DNA from: Paenibacillus sp. 1001270B_150601_E10
Lineage (GTDB): Bacteria > Bacillota > Bacilli > Paenibacillales > Paenibacillaceae
DNA: 64,000 nucleotides
Assembly (NCBI RefSeq): GCF_015558675.1
Contig: NZ_JADMOL010000006.1
Location: 1-64,000 of the forward strand
Direction of reading: 5' to 3'
Shown: positions 43,129 to 52,681 of the stretch, in pieces
Layout: each line of letters begins with the position of its first letter
How positions within the stretch are numbered: position 1 is the stretch's first letter
The notes under the pieces: model-generated
Told to the model about the DNA's origin: nothing
Database searches by the model: none
Seen by the model: only the letters and a program-made list of their open reading frames with translations
Made by a program: the position numbers and the translations under genes

Positions 43129-44028
43129 CTACGCACTATTGTATAATGAAGCCTTCACCTTTTTACTGCGATAATTCACGATATAAATACTTACACCTAC
43201 TAATAACAGACCTATGACAAGGCGGTAAGTTACCGGTTCATCTAAAAACAACGTACTGATGATTACGGCAATGATCGGTACAAGGAACGTGAATGTCCCG
43301 ACTTTGCTCGCCTCTCCTGCATTAATAAGTTTGTAGTAAATGATATAGGCCAGTGGAATGCCGAAAGTGGAACCGTATCCGAGTCCAAAAAGGTACTTGC
43401 CATTCCATTCAATGGCTGACCAGCTTTCCACAATGGTTCCAGTACCTATCAGAATAACTCCACCAATGATAAACTGCAAAGACACCATCCAGAAAGCATC
43501 TACTTCGCTGCTCACCTTTTTCACATAAACCACACCAAGTGCCCAGCTTAATGCCATAAGCAACCCTAAGACAACACCTATGGTCGATACATGAACGGTC
43601 AATCCGTCTACACTGACAACTACAATTCCAATAAAGCCGATAATCATGCCCATAATTTTTAACAGCGACATGTACTCCCCAAGCCAAATCCAAGCAAACA
43701 ATCCAAGTAGAACGGGCTGAAAATAGACAAGCACGGAAAACAATCCTCCTGGCAAATAACTAAGCCCTACTGTCTGTAACCCAAAAAAGAGAATCGTATT
43801 AAGGAATGCAGAAATACAATATTTCGACCAATTTTCACGCCATTTGATCCTGTTCCTCATTTTATATATGAGAGCTGCAAGGATAAGGCCCCCAATTACG
43901 GTACGCATACCTGCAAATAATAACGGGGGCGTATAAGGCACAGCCATTTTATAGATTGGCCAACTTCCACCCCAAATAAAGACTAATAATAGTAAGGCAC
44001 ACGTCGATTTTGTAAAGACCTTCCCCAA
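43129..44028 (-). CDS. DMT (EamA) family exporter
   Basis: A 299-residue permease with ten TM segments in two EamA repeats (FIWGGSWPIYKMAVPYTPPL, ... EPVTYRLVIGLLLVG). Probable metabolite or drug exporter. TTG 44028 with GGGAGG 8 nt upstream. It follows the flavoprotein gene by 33 bp on the same strand, so both may share the CsoR-like-controlled promoter. Confidence 0.88.
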   Translation of the reverse strand: MGKVFTKSTCALLLLVFIWGGSWPIYKMAVPYTPPLLFAGMRTVIGGLILAALIYKMRNRIKWRENWSKYCISAFLNTILFFGLQTVGLSYLPGGLFSVLVYFQPVLLGLFAWIWLGEYMSLLKIMGMIIGFIGIVVVSVDGLTVHVSTIGVVLGLLMALSWALGVVYVKKVSSEVDAFWMVSLQFIIGGVILIGTGTIVESWSAIEWNGKYLFGLGYGSTFGIPLAYIIYYKLINAGEASKVGTFTFLVPIIAVIISTLFLDEPVTYRLVIGLLLVGVSIYIVNYRSKKVKASLYNSA

Positions 44029-44061
44029 TTGTCTATCCTCCCTTCCTAGCTAAGTAGGTAA

Positions 44062-45474
44062 CTAAGTATTTGCCCATTCTCCAACAAATTCAGCTTCATT
44101 ATAAGAAAAGAAGTTCTTCAGAATCTCCTCGCGATGATCATAGAACAGCTGGTCTGCTACAGCTGAAACGAGTCTAGGTATCCCATATCTCATTCCAGGG
44201 AGTGAAGAGGCTGTGATCCCACAGCTAACTAAAGCTGAATAGTTAAAAACAAAAAGTCCATGAAGAAGCTTTTCATCCTTTTTGTCCCGGCATGTGAAAG
44301 TAAAGTCAGGGCCAAGGTAAGGATACGCATCAAGCCTATGGTTGGCGATCTCGGAAGGTGCATGATAATAGTCGTCCCAACGTGCAATATGGCGTTCGAA
44401 AAGCTTTAGCTCTGGACGTAAAGAATGATCAGTCACAAGACCAGTGGAGATGATTAGAAAGTCAAAAGTGAAATTACCTTGTGGAGTAGTGACAACAGCC
44501 TTCTCAGCTTCATGCTGTACGTCAAGCCATGGTGCACCTAAATGTAATGCAAAGCCTGAATGTGAGGCTGCACGTTCAAATGTGTCATTTGTTGGAGGTT
44601 GATGCTTAAAGTAATGGTCCATAACGGAATATTTATCAGCATCAGATAGAACATGAAAACGTTCAATTATACCTGACGCCACCATTTGTCGCATTGGGTT
44701 AATGCGTGGCATCTCCGTTCGGCGAACAAATACGTCAGCAGAACCTACTCCTTCAGATAATGCATAATTGGCATTATCAAAAGCTGAGGCCCCACCGCCT
44801 AAAATGGCTATCTTCTTACCTTTTAGGGCCTTAAAGTTAATGTTTTCTGAGGTGTGTGCGTAGAGGTGACGAGGCATTGTCTCGGAAATCATAGATGGCA
44901 CGTGCCATTCCCCTCCGCCTTGAATACCAGTAGCTAAGATAACCTTGCGGGACAGTAATGGTTGAGAAGATGCTCCTGCTCCTTCCACATGCAATCGATA
45001 AACATTTTCCTCTGCAGGCTCAATAAGCTTCACCTTTACCTCATTAACAACAGGTAAGTTAAGGATCTTTCGATACCAACGTAAATAGTTCATCCAATCG
45101 TTCCGTGGAATCTTATCGATGTCCTCCCAACTTTGTTGTCCAAATTGCGCTTCCCACCAGGAGCGAAATGTCAGAGAAGGAATGCCAAGATCAATGGATA
45201 TCAAATGTTTAGCCGTACGCAATGTCATCATGCGAGCGTAAGTTATCCATGGCCCTTCATATCCTTCAACGTTTTCGTCGATGACAAGGATATTAGATAT
45301 TCTTTCACGTAATAGACCAAAGGCCACACCTAAGCCACACTGGCCCCCTCCTACAATCACGGCATCGTAGACATGCCCCTCAGGATGCTGGGTCCGGCAT
45401 ACCCAGTCCTCTCCCCCAAATGCAAGATAAGAAAGATCCCTTTTTACTTGTTCATTTAAAGCTTCTAAACTCAT
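44062..45474 (-). CDS. FAD-dependent monooxygenase-like flavoprotein
   Basis: A 470-residue protein with two Rossmann motifs: FAD-binding VIVGGGQCGLGVAFGLL at ~38, and NAD(P)-binding KIAILGGGASAFDNA at ~220. It fits the flavin-containing monooxygenase/lysine N-oxygenase-like group; substrate unknown. RBS AAGGA 9 nt before the ATG. A 31-codon Cys/His-rich frame and a CsoR-like operator precede it, suggesting metal or sulfur control. The DMT exporter follows. Confidence 0.82.
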   Translation of the reverse strand: MSLEALNEQVKRDLSYLAFGGEDWVCRTQHPEGHVYDAVIVGGGQCGLGVAFGLLRERISNILVIDENVEGYEGPWITYARMMTLRTAKHLISIDLGIPSLTFRSWWEAQFGQQSWEDIDKIPRNDWMNYLRWYRKILNLPVVNEVKVKLIEPAEENVYRLHVEGAGASSQPLLSRKVILATGIQGGGEWHVPSMISETMPRHLYAHTSENINFKALKGKKIAILGGGASAFDNANYALSEGVGSADVFVRRTEMPRINPMRQMVASGIIERFHVLSDADKYSVMDHYFKHQPPTNDTFERAASHSGFALHLGAPWLDVQHEAEKAVVTTPQGNFTFDFLIISTGLVTDHSLRPELKLFERHIARWDDYYHAPSEIANHRLDAYPYLGPDFTFTCRDKKDEKLLHGLFVFNYSALVSCGITASSLPGMRYGIPRLVSAVADQLFYDHREEILKNFFSYNEAEFVGEWANT

Positions 45475-45535
45475 GATTTTTCATTCCTTTCAAAATAGGG
45501 TTTAATATCTTCTGAACTAATCGTTAAGTTATTCT

Positions 45536-45631
45536 TTACTTTATCTGAATGGCGGCTTCTTCTTGCCCCGTCTTATGAACAGCATAGATGTGGTTACAAC
45601 AATGTTCATTTAGGCCTTCTGAAATATCTAT
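45536..45631 (-). CDS. 31-codon Cys/His-rich ORF with non-standard start
   Basis: GGAGGTG (45641-45647) is followed 9 nt later by ATA GAT ATT, and an open frame IDISEGLNEHCCNHIYAVHK ending at TAA 45536. No ATG, GTG or TTG lies in place, so either AUA is used, the start codon has mutated, or the frame is a gene remnant. The EHCCNH cluster looks metal-binding. It sits between a CsoR-like operator and the flavoprotein gene. Confidence 0.3.
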   Translation of the reverse strand: MDISEGLNEHCCNHIYAVHKTGQEEAAIQIK

Positions 45632-45662
45632 ATTGCCTCACCTCCTTAATTTTACAGATAAT

Positions 45663-45684
45663 ATACCCTACCCCCCTATAGTAT
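45663..45684 (-). promoter_or_regulatory. CsoR-family-like operator in promoter spacer
   Basis: Plus strand ATACCCTACCCCCC followed by TATAGTAT: a C-tract flanked by TAC/GTA as in CsoR/CstR sites. It lies between TTTACA and TATATT (N18) on the minus strand, so binding would block the flavoprotein promoter. The ligand (Cu, persulfide or other) cannot be told. Confidence 0.5.
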
Positions 45685-45833
45685 GTAAAGGGTTAATATT
45701 AAATTTCAACATTTTTTAAGGTGCACCATTAAACGAAGGAACTTCCTTGGTTGGAATCAAATAGCGTCCGTCAGGTAATCGGATCAAGTCTTTTCTTCAG
45801 CTCAGGACAAGAACTTGGTCCTACAAAACAAAA
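45685..45833. other. intergenic stretch with a C-terminal coding remnant
   Basis: On the minus strand a short frame (DLIRLPDGRYLIPTKEVPSF, NGAP, stop near 45720) looks like the tail of a lost gene. Nothing else is supportable. Confidence 0.3.
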
Positions 45834-45857
45834 AAAGCCGCTTAACCTAGCGGCTTT
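45834..45857 (-). terminator. terminator of the MATE-gshF unit
   Basis: AAAGCCGCT and AGCGGCTTT form a 9-bp stem, followed on the minus strand by TTTTTTTGTTTT. It lies ~170 bp after the glutathione synthase stop. Confidence 0.75.
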
Positions 45858-46025
45858 AAATAGGGCTATGCTAATGCAACAACTTTATTAAGTGCCAAAC
45901 AAACGCTCTCGACTAACAATTGAACTTTACGTTGTTGCGAAATATGAACCCTAGACTTTTTTCATAATGAACCGGTGACTATTACATGTCCTGCGTTGCT
46001 TTCGCCGTAGATCGGCCATTCGCAA

Positions 46026-48365
46026 TTATTTTGCTACTTCTCCAAACAGCAAGTCGAGAATTTTCTCATCCGCCTTACGGTTCTCCCCCTTGTATGGATA
46101 GCAGTGAATATGAATGGCTGGGTTAAAGTTGATCTCAATAATACTGTAATTGGAATCGGATGCTTCAACTGTAATATCATCAATCATCATGTCCACTCCA
46201 CAGAAAGTAGCACCCGCAGCTTTTGCTGATTCAATGGCTAATCGCTTATAGCTTTCAGGAATTTCATCGGTAAAGTCAAGACTATCTCCACCTGTACTGA
46301 TATTGGAGTTTTCCCGTAAATAGACAACTTGACCTAAGGAAGGGATATCACTCCATTGATGGTTATGATTCTTCAAAAACATAGTTTCTGCTTCACCTAG
46401 TTGGATCTTCTCTAAAGGTGTTTTATAACCGTGACCACGTAGAGGATCTTTATTCTTTTCATGGACGAGCTGCTCAATCGTGTGCACTCCATCACCAACG
46501 ACATTCGCCGGTACACGATGCAGTACCCCTACAACCTCATCGCCCATGACCAGGAATCGATACTCCTTGCCTGTCATGAATGCTTCAAGTAGAACGGTCT
46601 GATCGTGCCTAAATGCCATCTCAAATGCTTTTTGATAGTCCTCTTTTGAGAACTCACGATTAAAGATCGTGATACCTAAACCAAAGTTGGTGGACTTCGG
46701 TTTAATGACGATAGCTTTGTCACAGTACGTCTCATAGGCAGCCAATGCCGCTTCCTGGCTACGGAAGACATCCCCATGTGGAACTCGAATACCACGCTCT
46801 TTAAGAACTTCTTTCGTCACAATTTTATTTTCCATGATCAATACCGTACTGTAGGAATCTAGCGACGTCTTGGTTGCCTGCTTTACATATTCCTTGTGAT
46901 CTCCTTTCGTAAGCAGAACGAAGTTCTCGTCTCGATCAATGAATTTGAACGTAATCCCACGTTTCACGGCTGCCTTTAGAAGCAATTGAGTTGATAATTC
47001 TAAATCTTCATATCCAACAAAGCGGTACCCACTCTTCTCGCTCTCTTTGGCATACGCTTTGGCTTTAGCCAGATGATATTTCAAGTACGTGGATTTCTGT
47101 ATTTCCAACTTAATCCTGTAGGCAAAGCACGACTCGGGATAAAGGACCTTTTGCATCTCACCATCAAGGATTTGGATCAACTCTCCCCGATGAGGATCCA
47201 AGAGTTGCACCATCTCTTGCATCTCACGGATGCAAGCAAGTGCTATCTCCTTCATCGTGTAACGGGAGCCTCTAGAATCATGTAAATTCCCTTCAATACC
47301 GCTCATGATCACCTGATCATGATTGAGATCCGCCATCTTCCCGTCTTCCATTCCGAAAGGCTCATCTTCTTTGAGCAGCATAAAGAGAATGAAAAGATGG
47401 ATAACATACATCGTATCTTTACTGATCCCAATCTTGTGTAGTGGATTGAGATCAATCAAGCGCAGCTCCAAGTAAGCTACTCCGTCTTCCACAAGTTCTT
47501 TTAAGGGATTCAACCCTTTGGCTGTTTTTAAGCGAACGGGACAATAAAATTCCTTTGCACTTAGCAATTCGCCCTGTTGAATTAACGTATTCAAATCCTG
47601 TACGTAATCTTGTGTTGAATCAAAGGATACATAGAACGGTTTTTCGTTCCGATAGCCACAGACACTATTCCGCAGTGAATTCATATTCGGGAAGTAGTAG
47701 CTCTTGTTATCATCTGAATGGCCTAATGACACACACTTGTCGATATAGGTCCTATCAAAGACTGGACTTGCTCCTGTTAAATAGATGAGCAACCAACGAT
47801 ACCGAAGCAGGTTGCGTGCAATCTTAAAGTAAATGGCATCCTTGAAGTCCTTGTAGGTCTCACCTTGCCTTAGCGTCTCATACAACTTTTGTAAGAACCG
47901 TTCATCAAATGAAAAGTTATAATGGATTCCACTTAGCAGTTGCCTTTTGCGACCATACTTATCTGCTAATTCATGTCGGTATTCATCCGCAACAGGATCA
48001 TTCATCTTCGCAATCGGAATCTCTTCTTCATCAGGTAAGATAGGAGGATTACTGCTTGGCCACAAGTACTCCCCATCAAGTTCCAATGACACAATATCCT
48101 GCAGGGCTTCCATGAACCGATATGTCTCTTCAATCGTGTTGAAAGATGGGGTAATCATCTCAATCTGACTCTCTGAAAAGTCGGTTTGGATGTAGGGATT
48201 CTCCGTCTTAGTCCCAAACGATTTAGGATGTGGGGTCAGCGCCAATTTACCTTCTTGATCTACCCTAACATTCTCTTTCTCTAAGCCAAATTGGCCTCGA
48301 AACAAGTCCTTATTTAACGATTTATCGATGATTTTTTGTATGATTTCACGATGTAACATAATCAC
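46026..48365 (-). CDS. gshF: bifunctional glutamate-cysteine ligase/glutathione synthetase
   Basis: A 779-residue fusion enzyme (GshF/GshAB). Residues ~1-450 are the GshA-like ligase (FGLEKENVRVDQEG, QTDFSESQIEMITP, LSGIHYNFS). The C-terminal ATP-grasp domain makes glutathione (KPKSTNFGLGITIF, GVDMMIDD, IIEINFNPAIHIHCYPY). This gives two-step synthesis of glutathione in one protein, as in some Gram-positives. GTG 48365 with GGAAGG 8 nt upstream. It follows the MATE pump by 27 bp, downstream of the ars genes, linking thiol supply with arsenic handling. Confidence 0.93.
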   Translation of the reverse strand: MIMLHREIIQKIIDKSLNKDLFRGQFGLEKENVRVDQEGKLALTPHPKSFGTKTENPYIQTDFSESQIEMITPSFNTIEETYRFMEALQDIVSLELDGEYLWPSSNPPILPDEEEIPIAKMNDPVADEYRHELADKYGRKRQLLSGIHYNFSFDERFLQKLYETLRQGETYKDFKDAIYFKIARNLLRYRWLLIYLTGASPVFDRTYIDKCVSLGHSDDNKSYYFPNMNSLRNSVCGYRNEKPFYVSFDSTQDYVQDLNTLIQQGELLSAKEFYCPVRLKTAKGLNPLKELVEDGVAYLELRLIDLNPLHKIGISKDTMYVIHLFILFMLLKEDEPFGMEDGKMADLNHDQVIMSGIEGNLHDSRGSRYTMKEIALACIREMQEMVQLLDPHRGELIQILDGEMQKVLYPESCFAYRIKLEIQKSTYLKYHLAKAKAYAKESEKSGYRFVGYEDLELSTQLLLKAAVKRGITFKFIDRDENFVLLTKGDHKEYVKQATKTSLDSYSTVLIMENKIVTKEVLKERGIRVPHGDVFRSQEAALAAYETYCDKAIVIKPKSTNFGLGITIFNREFSKEDYQKAFEMAFRHDQTVLLEAFMTGKEYRFLVMGDEVVGVLHRVPANVVGDGVHTIEQLVHEKNKDPLRGHGYKTPLEKIQLGEAETMFLKNHNHQWSDIPSLGQVVYLRENSNISTGGDSLDFTDEIPESYKRLAIESAKAAGATFCGVDMMIDDITVEASDSNYSIIEINFNPAIHIHCYPYKGENRKADEKILDLLFGEVAK

Positions 48366-48391
48366 ATGTTGAACCTTCCTTCATACTTAGG

Positions 48392-49735
48392 TTAAGACGA
48401 AATTTGTGGAACTTTCAATTTGCGTAGTGTTCTACTAAACCAGAGGACTAAAACGATTCCCTTGAACACACTGCTGAATGCAATAGACATCCACACCCCG
48501 TTCAAGCCGAATGGTTCGGATAGAATCAGAGCTAGTGGTATTCGTAATGCTGTAAAGGTAATACTGAAAATCGGTGGGATATGGGTTTTCCCTATTCCGT
48601 TAAAGGCACCTACTGTCATGAGCTCCATGCACATAAACAGTTGGGAATAACCAATGATTCGCATATAATCCGTCCCCAACGCTAAACTCGCCTCATCAGA
48701 TAAAAATACGGAAAAGAGCTGCCCTGGGAAGAGAATAAAGATGATCGAGATAAAGATACCGAATCCCGACGTCAGCAGTAAGGCTTGTTGGTATCCCTGC
48801 TGGATACGATCTAATCGACGCGCTCCATAATTTTGTCCGAAGAAAGCAGCGATAGCGCCTTGCAGCCCACCAATGGTCATGTAAGAGATTGATTCAATCT
48901 GAATACCGACTTTTTGAACCGCAATGGCATCTGAACCAAATCGCACAATGATCTTTGCTATGATGATGGAAATCAATGTGAAGGTCACCCGTTGTATCGT
49001 GATTGGCAGCCCCATTTGAATTACTTCTTTCATGAGGCGGCTATTCCATTCGGATGACTTGGTAATCAACTCAGAATGTCTTGTTTGAATGATAAATAAC
49101 ACTGTCACAAGAAGGTTTGCCGTTAAAGTTGCAATGGCGGCTCCTGCAACACCCCAGCCTTCAAAACGTCCTACACCAAAAATCAGGAAGGGATCGAGAA
49201 TGATATTGAAAACAAGACCAACCGTGAAGATATGAAAGGGCTGCTTGCTGTTTCCCATCGCATTCAATATCGTCGCGTACAACGTATTTACGACCGAAAA
49301 GATCGTGCCCAAGATGGAGATCAATAAGAACTGCTTCGCCATCAACTCAACTTCATCACTTCCTAAATCAAAGAAACCGATAAGCTGATCCTTTGTCAAA
49401 AAGACGAATGCCATATAAAGAAGACCAAGCAAGACAGACAGGACGAATCCATTTTTGATATAGGTCTTTGCTTTTTCACCCTCGCCTGCTCCCATACAAT
49501 GGGATACCTTTATTCCCGTTCCGATTGTAATCATCGTGGCCAAAGCGATCGCTAGATTTATAAAGAAGCTCGCTGTCCCGATTGCTGTAACAGGACCACT
49601 TCCAAGCCGGCCAACCCACATCATATCAACAAGTCCATAAGTCGTGGAGATGAAGTTGGTTGCTATGATCGGGAGGGATAGTTTCATCAAAGCCGGCATA
49701 ATCTTACCTTTGGTTAAATCAGTTGTGCCTTTCAT
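48392..49735 (-). CDS. MATE-family efflux transporter
   Basis: A 447-residue 12-TM multidrug/toxin extrusion protein (LPIIATNFISTTYGLVDMMW, the MATE repeat and its second copy at ~240). Cation-coupled export of drugs or conjugates. ATG 49735 with AAGGAG 6 nt upstream; a start at 49750 would include that site. An intrinsic terminator lies only ~20 bp upstream and no promoter is visible between, so expression depends on readthrough from the ars genes. Confidence 0.9.
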   Translation of the reverse strand: MKGTTDLTKGKIMPALMKLSLPIIATNFISTTYGLVDMMWVGRLGSGPVTAIGTASFFINLAIALATMITIGTGIKVSHCMGAGEGEKAKTYIKNGFVLSVLLGLLYMAFVFLTKDQLIGFFDLGSDEVELMAKQFLLISILGTIFSVVNTLYATILNAMGNSKQPFHIFTVGLVFNIILDPFLIFGVGRFEGWGVAGAAIATLTANLLVTVLFIIQTRHSELITKSSEWNSRLMKEVIQMGLPITIQRVTFTLISIIIAKIIVRFGSDAIAVQKVGIQIESISYMTIGGLQGAIAAFFGQNYGARRLDRIQQGYQQALLLTSGFGIFISIIFILFPGQLFSVFLSDEASLALGTDYMRIIGYSQLFMCMELMTVGAFNGIGKTHIPPIFSITFTALRIPLALILSEPFGLNGVWMSIAFSSVFKGIVLVLWFSRTLRKLKVPQISS

Positions 49736-49756
49736 GCTGTACTCCTTCATATCCTA

Positions 49757-49784
49757 AGTAAAAACCGACCACAAAGGGTCGGTT
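49757..49784 (-). terminator. terminator/attenuator between arsC and the MATE gene
   Basis: Minus strand AACCGACC and GGTCGGTT form an 8-bp stem followed by TTTACTT. It separates arsR-acr3-arsC from MATE-gshF but leaves no room for a new promoter, so partial readthrough is likely. Confidence 0.65.
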
Positions 49785-49795
49785 CAAAGCACTGA

Positions 49796-50218
49796 TTATT
49801 TTCCTTCTGTTAGGAAATATTCGATTCTGGCTTTGATTGCATCGCGCACCTCACAGAAATGAGCCATGATCTCCTCTTCGGTTCCAACGGCTTTCGCGGG
49901 GTCATCAAATCCCCAATGCCACTTTACTACACGTGGATTTGAGATCACGGGACAATGCTCATCTGCATGACCACAAAGGGTTATAACATAGTCAGCATGA
50001 TTGAGGATCTCAGGATTGATCACATCAGAAGTATGGTTCGATATATCAACTCCTGCTTTGCCCATTACTTGAACCGCTCTTGGATTCAACCCATGCGCCT
50101 CTAATCCTGCACTTTTAACCTCATAACGGTCGCCTCCCAACGCTTTAAGCCATCCGTCAGCCATTTGGCTCCGACAAGAGTTTCCTGTACATAAAAAATA
50201 TATCAATGGTTTTTTCAT
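49796..50218 (-). CDS. arsC: arsenate reductase, thioredoxin-coupled
   Basis: A 140-residue low-molecular-weight-phosphatase-fold arsenate reductase. Cys10 in CTGNSCRS is the nucleophile, and Cys82 and Cys89 (LCGHADEHC) form the disulfide relay recycled by thioredoxin. It reduces arsenate to arsenite for Acr3. Third gene of the ars operon, 22 bp after acr3. Confidence 0.96.
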   Translation of the reverse strand: MKKPLIYFLCTGNSCRSQMADGWLKALGGDRYEVKSAGLEAHGLNPRAVQVMGKAGVDISNHTSDVINPEILNHADYVITLCGHADEHCPVISNPRVVKWHWGFDDPAKAVGTEEEIMAHFCEVRDAIKARIEYFLTEGK

Positions 50219-50240
50219 CTTGAGTCATCATTCCTTTTCA

Positions 50241-51299
50241 TCAATGATTTGTAGCGGGCTCGAAATACTTCCGCTTTATCCAAAGCGACACATTTACCAG
50301 CCCAATCAACACGGGTACTTCTACGAGCGGTCCAATTACCGCGGCAAATGCCACTCCTGAATCTAGACCAAACACTCCAATCGCTACGGCTATTGCGAGT
50401 TCAAAGTTATTGCTTGCAGCCGTGAAAGATAAAGATGAAGCCACTGGATAGGATGTTCCTGACTTTTTTGATAAGAAGAAAGATACGAAGAACATCACCA
50501 CAAAGTAGATGATCATAGGAATCGCAATACGCACTACATCAAGTGGTAATTCGACAATCAATTCTGCTTTAAGCGTGAACATCAAGATGATCGTAAATAA
50601 TAGTGCAATAAGGGCAAGAGGACTTATCTTCGGAATCAACACTTGTTCATACCACGGTTGACCCTTAAGCTTGATTCCAATCACACGTGTCAGTAACCCT
50701 GCTGCAAACGGAATGCCTAAATAGATCAATACGCTTTCTGCAATCTGTACCATCGAGACATCAACAACAGCACCTTCAACCCCAAACCAGCCGGGTAGCA
50801 CCGTTATAAAGACATACGTAAAGACGGAATAGAACAGGATCTGAAAGATAGAGTTGAATGCGACAAGACCTGCTGTATATTCAGGATCTCCCTTAGCCAG
50901 ATCACTCCATATCAAGACCATGGCAATACATCTTGCAAGCCCAATCATAATCAGTCCGATCATGTACTCCGGCATATCACTAAGAAACAAAATAGCTAAG
51001 AAGAACATCAGAATCGGACCAATAATCCAGTTCTGCACTAAGGACAGTAGGAGTACCTTCCAATCCTTAAACACCCGTCCAAGCTTTTCATACTTCACTT
51101 TTGCAAGCGGCGGATACATCATCACAATCAGACCTATAGCAAGTGGTACTGAAGTTGTTCCAATTTGCATACTAGAAAGCACTTCGGAGAAATTAGGCAC
51201 CAGATATCCTAACCCTAATCCAATGGCCATTGCTCCAAAGATCCAAAAGGTGAGATAACGATCCAGAAAGGAGAGTCTCTTCGTATTTCCATGACTCAT
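50241..51299 (-). CDS. acr3: arsenite efflux permease, Acr3 family
   Basis: A 352-residue ten-TM BART-superfamily transporter ([20 protein letters not shown], ...[12 protein letters not shown] with the essential Cys). Exports arsenite using the proton gradient. It begins 14 bp after arsR. Confidence 0.95.
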   Translation of the reverse strand: MSHGNTKRLSFLDRYLTFWIFGAMAIGLGLGYLVPNFSEVLSSMQIGTTSVPLAIGLIVMMYPPLAKVKYEKLGRVFKDWKVLLLSLVQNWIIGPILMFFLAILFLSDMPEYMIGLIMIGLARCIAMVLIWSDLAKGDPEYTAGLVAFNSIFQILFYSVFTYVFITVLPGWFGVEGAVVDVSMVQIAESVLIYLGIPFAAGLLTRVIGIKLKGQPWYEQVLIPKISPLALIALLFTIILMFTLKAELIVELPLDVVRIAIPMIIYFVVMFFVSFFLSKKSGTSYPVASSLSFTAASNNFELAIAVAIGVFGLDSGVAFAAVIGPLVEVPVLIGLVNVSLWIKRKYFEPATNH

Positions 51300-51313
51300 T
51301 TCATCTACACTCC

Positions 51314-51631
51314 TTATTCACATACCATTTCATTCATTTTTTTCTGCTCTTCTTCCCCTATTTCCGGCAAATACTCTAGCACGTCTTTTAAATGAGGTTT
51401 ATCTTCAATTGAAAGTGAATAATAAATCCATTGTCCTCTTCGTTCTTCTACTACTAAGCCTGCATCTTTTAATTTTCGGAGATGCTGGCTTATATTCGGT
51501 TGAGTCGTTTGCAATATCTCGACTAAATGACATACGCACATTTGCTGTTGAGCTACTAGAGAGACAATCTTAAGTCGAGTTTTATCTCCCAACAACTTGA
51601 ACTGTTCCGCCATTTCCTCTATTGAGATCAT
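51314..51631 (-). CDS. arsR: ArsR-family repressor
   Basis: A 105-residue winged-helix repressor. The metal site CVCHL sits in the DNA-recognition region ([10 protein letters not shown]), as in arsenic-sensing ArsR, followed by [20 protein letters not shown] 51631 with GGAGGTG 11 nt upstream; the GTG at 51643 is part of that site. First gene of arsR-acr3-arsC, autoregulated from the overlapping promoter. Confidence 0.94.
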   Translation of the reverse strand: MISIEEMAEQFKLLGDKTRLKIVSLVAQQQMCVCHLVEILQTTQPNISQHLRKLKDAGLVVEERRGQWIYYSLSIEDKPHLKDVLEYLPEIGEEEQKKMNEMVCE

Positions 51632-51661
51632 GTATCGATACACCTCCTGAATTTCATGTTT

Positions 51662-51690
51662 ATTATATAATCAGTCACTTATATAATCAA
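51662..51690 (-). promoter_or_regulatory. ars promoter with overlapping repeat
   Basis: Minus strand TTGATT-N17-TATAAT. The segment TATATAATCA-GTCACT-TATATAATCA on the plus strand is a direct repeat covering the promoter and is the likely ArsR operator. Confidence 0.7.
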
Positions 51691-51933
51691 CTATTTATTT
51701 ATTGGGACTGAGCCCGTTGGAAAAATAAGCACATGGTCACTCGAATATTCAAGAATAAAAGACTTCGTACTAAGATGTGGCACATATTATAACGCCTATG
51801 TTACTTTCAATGTATCATTTCTCTAAAATCATCGTTCAACACAAATACACCTTCAAGCTTGTCTCCATGCCATACGCAATGAAGCATTCTAGAAGGTGCT
51901 TTAAGTTGTCTTATTCAAAATAAGTTATTGGAA
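51691..51933. other. intergenic stretch upstream of the ars promoter
   Basis: On the minus strand a short frame (MLHCVWHGDKLEGVFVLNDD, FREMIH, stop near 51826) follows the DUF1877 gene and may be a remnant. Nothing else seen. Confidence 0.3.
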
Positions 51934-52422
51934 TCAGAAAATATAGAAAATGAGACCTTTGCCCTCAGCTACAGCTTGGTTAAAGAAACGCCGGATTTCG
52001 TTGAAATTCTGAAGCAGGTAGGCAAAGAACTCGTCCTCAGTCTCTTCTGAAACAATGTCAGGCTCGAGAGGATATACCTCGTCCTTGACCATGGCCGAAA
52101 AATCATACCGCAAGCGGAGTTGCGCTTCATCTAGTTCAGACATAGCCTGAAGCGCTTCTGCAACTTGCTTGGCGTGTAAAGAAAACGCCCCGAATGAGCC
52201 AAAATCGATGCCTTTGTCTGACGTCAGCGGAACAACATAGCCAAGAGGTGGCTCTCCATCAGAAATATCTCCACAAAGCAAGTAGTGAATCGCCTCCCAG
52301 GATCTATCAATGTTCAGTCCGGGATAATCGGCTATTTTCAAACTCTTCAATGCAATGTCGCCTGCTGTGATCTGCTTAACCAGGTTGTCATCCAAAGCAA
52401 AGTAATATCCACGCATTCCCAT
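51934..52422 (-). CDS. DUF1877 family protein
   Basis: A 162-residue cytoplasmic protein beginning MGMRGYYFALDDNL, with RSWEAIHYLLCGD and PLGYVV blocks typical of the DUF1877/YfbM family. Function unknown; members often occur near toxin-immunity or stress genes. GAAGGATGG precedes the ATG. It stands alone. Confidence 0.75.
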   Translation of the reverse strand: MGMRGYYFALDDNLVKQITAGDIALKSLKIADYPGLNIDRSWEAIHYLLCGDISDGEPPLGYVVPLTSDKGIDFGSFGAFSLHAKQVAEALQAMSELDEAQLRLRYDFSAMVKDEVYPLEPDIVSEETEDEFFAYLLQNFNEIRRFFNQAVAEGKGLIFYIF

Positions 52423-52681
52423 GTAGCCATCCTTCTTTCCATTTTAATTAGTGACTATACTGCCCAATCAAAATGTAACATTCAGGAATTGTGTATTTCA
52501 AGGATCATATTACCCATGTTGCCGTTAGAACTTCTTACACTGGATGTATATAAAACATAACTAGTTGAAGGAGTACTACTTAGCGAAGCAGTCCAATCAT
52601 CAGTAACGGCTATCAAGTCGCATACCGGCATGAATAGTTATCAATCTTTATATAATATATACAGACGATCATAATGTTCAT

